From assembly GCA_916048095.2 (NCBI GenBank), contig OU696584.1:8165444-8229443 (forward strand): a stretch of DNA of 64,000 nucleotides, read 5' to 3'. A program made the translations under genes and the position numbers. Positions within the stretch are counted from its first letter, which is position 1. Every line of letters starts with the position of its first letter. Origin of the DNA: Sacculina carcini. Lineage: Eukaryota > Arthropoda > Thecostraca > Sacculinidae. Below the pieces are notes generated by a model, which made no database searches, was not told the DNA's origin, and saw only the letters and a list, made by a program, of their open reading frames with translations. Positions 59,801 through 64,000 of the stretch are shown here, piece after piece.

Positions 59801-62221
59801 CGACAAGCTTGATGTTGCGGATCCTGTTGCGGTGATGTTCGAGGATCTGGACGATGATGAGGAAGTTGCTGACAGCCTGGCCGATGATGACTGCTTGTCT
59901 CCGCTGAAAAGTCTTGAGTGGAGACCGTCGTTGTTGATGGACGAGGGAGGTAGGCAGGTCGTGGCAGGGGGGCGGGGCCGAGGGGGACGCAGCGGTTCAT
60001 CTCGAGTCGTTCATCTGCCGGACACGGGGGGTAATGAAGCAGTGACCAGCGATCATGTTGCAGTCAAACCGCCTGTGCTGCCGTCCAGCCTTACACGACC
60101 GTTCAAGACAGTCAAGAGAGGTCGTGGTGCCACGAGAGGTCACACCACGAGAGGCCGTGTCTTGTTTAGTAGCAAGGCGCATCGAGGCCTGGCCCGTGGT
60201 GGAGGCAAACATTTCCATGGCCTTGGACACGCCGCTTCCACACCACCTGCCTCGGAGTCGGCATCGCCCCGGGCGCCGGACACGGCTCACAGCGACTCGA
60301 CCGCTCAGAGTAGCGCGGTCGCCGGGCAGACGCTGGGCAAGCGGGTGAAGAAACTGCCAGCCCGTCTTCTGGACTCGGAGATATTCGACGTCTCGTTGGC
60401 GGCCGATAACAACAACGTGGTCGACTTTGAGTCGCTCACCATCCTGCCCGACGATCACGAAGACGGGGTGGATAAGCGGACGCAGCAGAAACCACCTGAC
60501 CACTTGTCAACCGACGCTTCCGCAGGCGATGATATCTCGAGCTTCCAATTTGTCGGAGCGACCGATGTAAGTTTCGGTGGTGACGGAATGCTCAACGATC
60601 AGTGTTCACCGGTCAAATCGGCTCACAAACATGGCGGTGGCAGGCGCATGAAAGTCGCCGTCAAGCCATTCAGCCAGTCTTCCGCCCAGCTGGCGTCGCA
60701 CGTGCAACCGATCCACAATGAAGACGAGCTGCATCAGCTGTCTGACACGGCCGGAATCACGTTGTTGTCGGACGACGCAAGTGTAGTGGTTCTGGATCAC
60801 GGTCCATTGGTGATCAACGAGCAGGGAGATCTTGTGCCCGCCAATACTCACTCCTCCAGCTCACAGCAGTCCAGTAATTCTGCATCGCCGGCTGTCTGCG
60901 TGCCCTCCAGCAAGCTGGGCGCTGGCAAGTGGACCAAGAAAGCGGCCGCTGCTGTTGTCGTGAAAAACGCCAAGAAGAAATGGGCCCTGAAGAAGGCCGC
61001 CTCAATAAATGCTGCTCAGGCAGGTGCCATCACTTCTCAAATGGTTGCGAGCGGTTCACTGGCGCGTGTTATCATACCCAAGAAGCGAGGTCGTCCTCGC
61101 AAGTACCCTCTGCCCGACACCCCCGCGCCCACGCCGTTGGGGGTGGTGGATCCAGGGGTGAAGCCCATGGTGAAGAAACAGCCTGCAGCAGTGATGGTGA
61201 ATGTTGCCAAAAAACGTGGTCGTCCACGCAAGAACCCGCTGCCGCATCAAGGCGTCGGCAATGTCTCGACGCCGGCGGCATCTCGTGAGACATCTGGTAA
61301 CGGTGCCGCCGCCGCTGACTTGTGTGTCCAGAACAACTACGTCGTGTCGTCCTCGCCTTCAGACGAGCCCCCGGAAGAAGTGACTGTGGATCTCAGTTCT
61401 CTGTTGGCGGGAGACGCTCATGCAGTCGACACGTCCGTGTTGTCCCTGCACGAGTCGGCGGACTCCTCCCACCTGCTGGCTGCACAAGAAGACGATGAGT
61501 GTGTGGATGATGAAGTCGGCTATTTCGACGTGAACGGACAGTTTATTGAGCGTTCTCCTGCCAAACCCCCGTCTTGTGTTCAACCACCACCCACCCTGGT
61601 GCTCAATTGGACAGACTCATCGGGCGAGCAAGTTCCGCTATCCTCTGCTGATCTACAGCCAGGTGGGCCGCGCTACAATTGACTCATTTTATGCACTGGT
61701 GGATGCAGAGGGGGGCTGAAGTTCCCCTCCTAAATGTTTCCTATCAACTCCTCATAACCAAGAGGTTCACACTAAAAGAAGTCAAGAAAAATATATTTCT
61801 GTAGAATTTATTGATGTTAACATTATTGTGGAGCGTATTCGCACTTTGTTTGTGTTTATATCATTGAAAAACGCCCCAAGTCATAACCTTCACACGCTAT
61901 CTACTCACTCATACATATTTCGGCCTCCCAAAAAATGCACTCTGGATCTGCCACTGATTTCATGTCTCACAATGAAGAAATATTCACGCCTAAATCTAAA
62001 TCTTCAAAACTGTTCCTACTACTTATTTACTTACTTACTCAGGTGATGTTTAAAGTCTGTATTTTTTACTTGGATACAATTTGTTGTAAGTGAATTTCCA
62101 ATTTTACTCAAAGAATCGCAAGTTGATACAATGTTTTTATTTGTGTTTTTGCTCAGATGTATTGAGTGCCGCACAAGAAGGAATTATTCTGCTCATGAGC
62201 GACAAGCAGAACAACCAATAA
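47652..62221 (+). CDS. Giant HTH-array / chromodomain / AT-hook protein, 14 exons
   Basis: Exons 47652-50891, 51586-53247, 53488-53787, 54263-54405, 54772-54860, 55762-55884, 56256-57304, 57801-57892, 58106-58215, 58397-58484, 58624-58887, 59107-59219, 59650-61662, 62157-62221. All 13 junctions keep phase, giving 3117 codons. Layout by residue: acidic Ser-rich N-terminus 1-490; helix-turn-helix-like segments near 500, 593, 659, 1004, 1056, 1216, 1316, 1384, 1449 and 1681; a helical Cys/Trp-containing block about 1735-1855; a long acidic Ser/Thr region; chromodomain about 2203-2260; AT-hooks near 2902 and 2944. Likely a nuclear chromatin protein binding DNA and methylated histone H3 (inference). 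The HTHs look like the Pipsqueak/CENP-B family. I do not know a named protein with this layout. The last splice is optional: read-through stops at TGA 61680. Confidence 0.82.
51586..53247 (+). CDS. Chromodomain gene exon 2: HTH segments 5b-9
   Basis: Opens ISQMALLSTLQQLRQSGL, completing HTH 5. Clear Pipsqueak-like units: RALAAKRSGLSYSQVKKLFG then VSSVSLWRYVKR (6); EAVTLVLDEGVSARTAARQC then GVSYLTLTYFIKRRRDG (7); AAAAWRGGRLPAREAARQHD then VPPASVIVTAW (8); a divergent one around SVRRGVLESAAARACRLPMS (9). Donor ACG|GTGGGT, phase 0. An acceptor 9 bp later (51595) is also in phase. Confidence 0.85.
53488..53787 (+). CDS. Chromodomain gene exon 3: HTH-like segment 10
   Basis: Exactly 100 codons. 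SPVKKSPALAVVSEHCDVSG then LRLRQAVENVLLTGQSIDVA then VALFG, the front half of another Psq-like HTH. Acceptor TTATTGGCAG, donor CAG|GTGAGT. Confidence 0.8.
53894..54225 (-). mobile_element. tRNA-derived SINE, copy 4
   Basis: Inverted copy in the intron between exons 3 and 4 of the chromodomain gene; its head lies only about 35 bp from the exon at 54263. Anticodon stem-loop GCCTCACAAGC retained; B box GGTTCGAAACCC. Confidence 0.83.
54263..54405 (+). CDS. Chromodomain gene exon 4
   Basis: RELDFGVGKPGRQAPRICDE, then TLTLISSGWDVNFTSLVWMF, ending N. Helical, with Trp and hydrophobic periodicity; domain not recognised. Phase 0 in, 2 out. Confidence 0.78.
54772..54860 (+). CDS. Chromodomain gene exon 5
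   Basis: FLNRTGRSCEKGHSWLDLAS then LARRWPQLH. The donor G|GTCAGA is non-optimal but is the one that keeps phase with exon 6. The intron after it (54861-55761) contains no recognised element. Confidence 0.74.
55762..55884 (+). CDS. Chromodomain gene exon 6
   Basis: AICAERGKPNADFREAFDKA then LSVMLGRYKVISGHRPLCPP. Continues the helical block of exons 4-5. Phase 1 on both sides. Acceptor TTTTTGCAG. Confidence 0.78.
56256..57304 (+). CDS. Chromodomain gene exon 7: long acidic Ser/Thr linker
   Basis: 349 codons after the split Gly. Starts SGKILSSSRRSFIRQRRVTT and then is rich in Ser, Thr, Pro, Asp, Glu and Gln with SPTE and TSPTET repeats. Predicted disordered. Donor GAC|GTGAGT, phase 0. Confidence 0.85.
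57400..57725 (+). mobile_element. tRNA-derived SINE, copy 5
   Basis: TGGTGTAGTGGTAGCACACC (A box) and GGTTCGAATCCCGG (B box) intact, anticodon loop changed to CTCATAA. In the intron just upstream of the chromodomain exon. Confidence 0.84.
57801..57892 (+). CDS. Chromodomain gene exon 8: chromodomain N-terminal half
   Basis: AVYEVEAILASRKNFNLHKT then EFLIRWKGYT. The chromodomain cage residues Y (VYEVE), W (RWKG) and Y (KGY) are present, as in HP1/Polycomb proteins that read H3K9me3 or H3K27me3. Which mark is read cannot be told. Phase 0 in, 2 out. Confidence 0.94.
58106..58215 (+). CDS. Chromodomain gene exon 9: chromodomain C-terminal half
   Basis: DEHNSWEPSENLNCHDLLVL then FKNGWRNLSKKRRRLIV. 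The NSWEPxENL signature and the C-terminal helix of the fold, then a basic patch (possible nuclear localisation signal). The split within the domain matches exon 8 exactly. Confidence 0.94.
58255..58281. repeat. (TG)n tract
   Basis: About 13 TG units in the intron 58216-58396. Confidence 0.85.
58397..58484 (+). CDS. Chromodomain gene exon 10
   Basis: DHYCRTDKTDNFDANDANQQ then TLDLEAAIV. Short acidic linker. A TG tract lies 20-30 bp upstream of the acceptor. Phase 1 in, 2 out. Confidence 0.8.
58624..58887 (+). CDS. Chromodomain gene exon 11: Ser-rich with repeated VTS..TDQSE
   Basis: SFSQLSPKEANSAAVSESSA, then IVTSSTVTDQSEPVLAVTSP and ITDQSESTS. The repeat is caused by TGACGTCA...CCAATCAG DNA modules at 58746 and 58791. 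Donor CG|GTTCGT is weak but phase-consistent. Confidence 0.78.
58746..58817 (+). promoter_or_regulatory. Two CRE / CCAAT pairs
   Basis: TGACGTCA (58746) -14 nt- CCAATCAG (58768) and TGACGTCA (58791) -11 nt- CCAATCAG (58810). Same module as in the Cav3 exon at 4858-4998, here in another reading frame. Confidence 0.45.
59107..59219 (+). CDS. Chromodomain gene exon 12: basic segment
   Basis: STKKRANALFKQWLVRRSPK then RPTATVVKQAASDQASP. Strongly basic; possible nuclear localisation signal. Acceptor CACTGACAG, donor G|GTGAGA, phase 2 in, 1 out. Confidence 0.8.
59650..61662 (+). CDS. Chromodomain gene exon 13: acidic, RG-rich and AT-hook region
   Basis: APVREAGSLDEQQTPPMSLA; an acidic run FEDLDDDEEVADSLADDD; RG-rich stretches GGRGRGGRSG and KRGRGATRGHTTRGR; then two canonical AT-hooks IPKKRGRPRKYPLP (61077) and VAKKRGRPRKNPLP (61202) that bind the minor groove of AT-rich DNA. 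The donor CAGCCAG|GTGGGC gives the splice to exon 14; unspliced, the frame runs to TGA at 61680. Confidence 0.9.
61694..61956. mobile_element. MITE, CAGTGGCGG family, with TSD
   Basis: CACTGGTGGATGCAGAGGGG at left and TCTGGATCTGCCACTG at right. Flanks ATTTTATG (61686) and ATTTCATG (61957) are an 8-bp TSD with one mismatch. Inserted 14 bp after the TGA at 61680, in the proposed last intron of the chromodomain gene. Confidence 0.72.
62157..62221 (+). CDS. Chromodomain gene terminal exon (proposed)
   Basis: After TTTTTGCTCAG and in the required phase: VLSAAQEGIILLMSDKQNNQ and TAA. Short, helical C-terminus. The stop codon overlaps AATAAA (62217-62222). If this splice is not used, the protein ends at GGPRYN (61680). 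Confidence 0.55.
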
Positions 62222-62222
62222 A
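62217..62222 (+). terminator. Poly(A) signal candidate overlapping the stop codon
   Basis: AATAAA shares bases with the TAA stop at 62219-62221. Cleavage 10-30 nt later would leave an extremely short 3' UTR. The stretch 62223-63190 is AT-rich with no recognised gene. Confidence 0.35.
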
Positions 62223-63190
62223 TCATATAATTTCGTGTTTTGATAACCTATATACTGTTTTGTGGTGTTTTGCTGGTGTAACTGTTTTAATCTCACTTTC
62301 ATAGCGTGGTATTTCCGCGTTTTTACTTCCATCACTATTTGTGAGTGCCCCCACAGTATTTGCCCCCTCATTTTTCATTTTAATTTTTTTCTGCTGCAAA
62401 AAAAGTATTTGCATTGCGCGTCGTGTTTTGTCAATAACAGCAACAATGTGTTTTTGGATTAATTGCACTTGATATCCGTGATGACTTTGTGATTGTGTGG
62501 AAATGTATTGTCGTTTGATCATTACAGATATCAGATAGCCAACATCTCAATTTTGCGTAGAGCAAAGTGTCAAAACAAAATTGCGTGTTATTTTTCTGTC
62601 TGTTTTTGCCGATTGTGCGCACACAAACGATACATCTTATCCGCATACATATGTTGCATATGCTACTCTGATGCACTTTATGAAATTCTCGTGCACTATC
62701 AGTGTGCAGCACCTCCGCGAGCTGGTGCATTCGGCGCCTCCACATAACTACTGTGTCTCCCGCTTAATTTTGTGTCTAAATATGATATTGTGTTTTGAGT
62801 ACAAGTGTAATTGCAGTTTTTGAATTGTATCGTATGCTTACAATATAGTGTTATGATTTATGAATGTGTTTTTTATAGCTACATTGTTGATCGGATTTGA
62901 GCCAAATTCGAATTATATTTAATGTTTAGTTTCTAAAAAGTTGTCGTGCTATTGTTTGCGAACAAATGTCAATGAATTTGACAATAAGACATTTATATAT
63001 GTCGCTTCTATAAAAAGTTGGCGTGAAAGGGTGATATGCGGCCAAATTGTCGACGAAGCTTTTCCCTAACTTGTCGTCGGGTTTACTTTTTTGAGTTTTC
63101 TAAACTAAATGCTTCTAACTAATTTTACATACATCAAGGTTGTTCCAGTATAACCTTGCACCGCTTCTCGTGGTTTCGATTCTTACCGTG

Positions 63191-64000
63191 ATGGAGGTAC
63201 TGAATTCAGTTAGCTGTGAAACTTCTAGGAATCATGGTAAGTGAAGTAAATTTTCATGTTTTGGTTAATTTCGGCCGGTGGATTTCATCAACCTGAATCG
63301 ATGTTTTCAGTGATGATTGTTATCAGTGTTAAGAAAATTAGTATTGAGATATTGATAAAATTATGAAACTCATTCTCATTTTCAGGCTCAACTACAGTAA
63401 GTTTTTCTTGTTATTTATAAGTTTCATGCAGCTCGGCTTGTACTGTTCTCTGTTCTATGCAGTTGACGCTTCTGTAACGTTGAGCTGCAACTCAATCAAA
63501 ACTGCCGTTCACCTGTATATCACCTCACGCGTTTGTTTTTCTCGAAATCGTCTTCCGTTTGGTCTCAGTGCGCCAGTGTAACGCGTTGTCTGTTTGTTTC
63601 AGCGCCGACCATCAAGAAAGAGTGTGAGATGAGTACAGTGGACGAGAGTCAACCTGCACGACAGCCCGTCAAAGGTATGACGTCATTGTGCTTGTTGTGT
63701 CGTCATCACTTGTAGGCTGATAGTCAAGATTCTTTTTTCTGTGGTTTTGTTAGCATTATCGTTGCATGCTAGATCGTTGTTTTTGTTTTTCGTTTTTGTT
63801 GCGTTTTTGTTGTTTCTGTTGTGCCCACCTCTCAGTCAGCTCGTGCTAGCTCGTGTGAGCACGTGATCGGCGCGTGACAATCACACTGCCCCTCCTTTTC
63901 CTCAGCCTCACTGTGCATGCCACTCCTCGTTTCTGGCACTCGTTTCGTTATTCGTTTGTGTGTTGTTTTCAGTTCGTTTGCGTTTGAATGGCAACATAGG
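63191..64000 (+). CDS. Start of an unidentified gene (partial, 3 exons seen)
   Basis: Exon 1 63191-63236: MEVLNSVSCETSRNH, donor G|GTAAGT. Exon 2 63603-63674: PTIKKECEMSTVDESQPARQ PVK, with acceptor TTTGTTTCAG and donor G|GTATGA. Exon 3 from 63973: VRLRLNGNIG, running off the window. Phases agree (1,1). No domain recognised; Lys/Glu-rich, as expected for an N-terminal tail. It could also be a distal part of the chromodomain locus. A possible 11-nt microexon at 63386 breaks phase and was not used. Confidence 0.42.

Noticed and set aside
63386-63398. 11-nt microexon between TTTTCAG and GTAAGT
   Set aside because: Including it would put the next exon (63603) into a frame with an early stop; skipping it keeps phase.

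Overview
This is animal (metazoan) nuclear DNA. Genes are split by GT..AG introns, and there are long microsatellites, minisatellites, tRNA-derived SINEs, L2/CR1-type LINE pieces and hAT-type DNA transposons. The calcium-channel protein resembles protostome T-type channels as I know them, so an invertebrate, probably a protostome, is the best guess. I cannot name a species.

Region 1 (1188-37485, + strand) is the 3' two-thirds of a voltage-gated T-type calcium channel (Cav3) gene. I reconstruct 22 coding exons whose phases all agree (3885 nt, 1294 codons plus stop). They run from the domain II pore through the II-III linker, domains III and IV and the C-terminal tail. Introns hold nearly all the repeats: TG/AC tracts, three long minisatellites that run up to splice acceptors, three SINEs, a hAT transposon with perfect 8-bp target-site duplications (TSDs), and several MITE families.

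Region 2 (38379-39320, - strand) is an intronless AUH-type 3-methylglutaconyl-CoA hydratase gene, tail-to-tail with the channel gene. Region 3 (about 39636-43000, - strand) is a nearly complete but damaged L2/CR1-like LINE. Region 4 (43384-47000) is an element with 465-bp, nearly identical inverted termini enclosing a LINE reverse-transcriptase fragment.

Region 5 (47652-62221, + strand) is the most unusual gene. Fourteen exons with consistent phase (9351 nt) predict a 3116-residue protein with about ten helix-turn-helix (Pipsqueak-like) segments, a chromodomain with its aromatic cage intact, and two canonical AT-hooks. I do not recognise this architecture. Region 6 (63191-64000, + strand) holds the first exons of another, unidentified gene.

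Three observations cut across the window. A TGACGTCA-N11-CCAATCAG DNA module recurs inside coding exons of two unrelated genes and in different reading frames. About half of the channel introns end in TG-rich tracts, some paired with AC-rich tracts upstream. Several mobile elements carry verifiable 8-bp TSDs. All exon boundaries are inferred by eye from splice motifs, reading frame and family knowledge; no search or transcript evidence was available.
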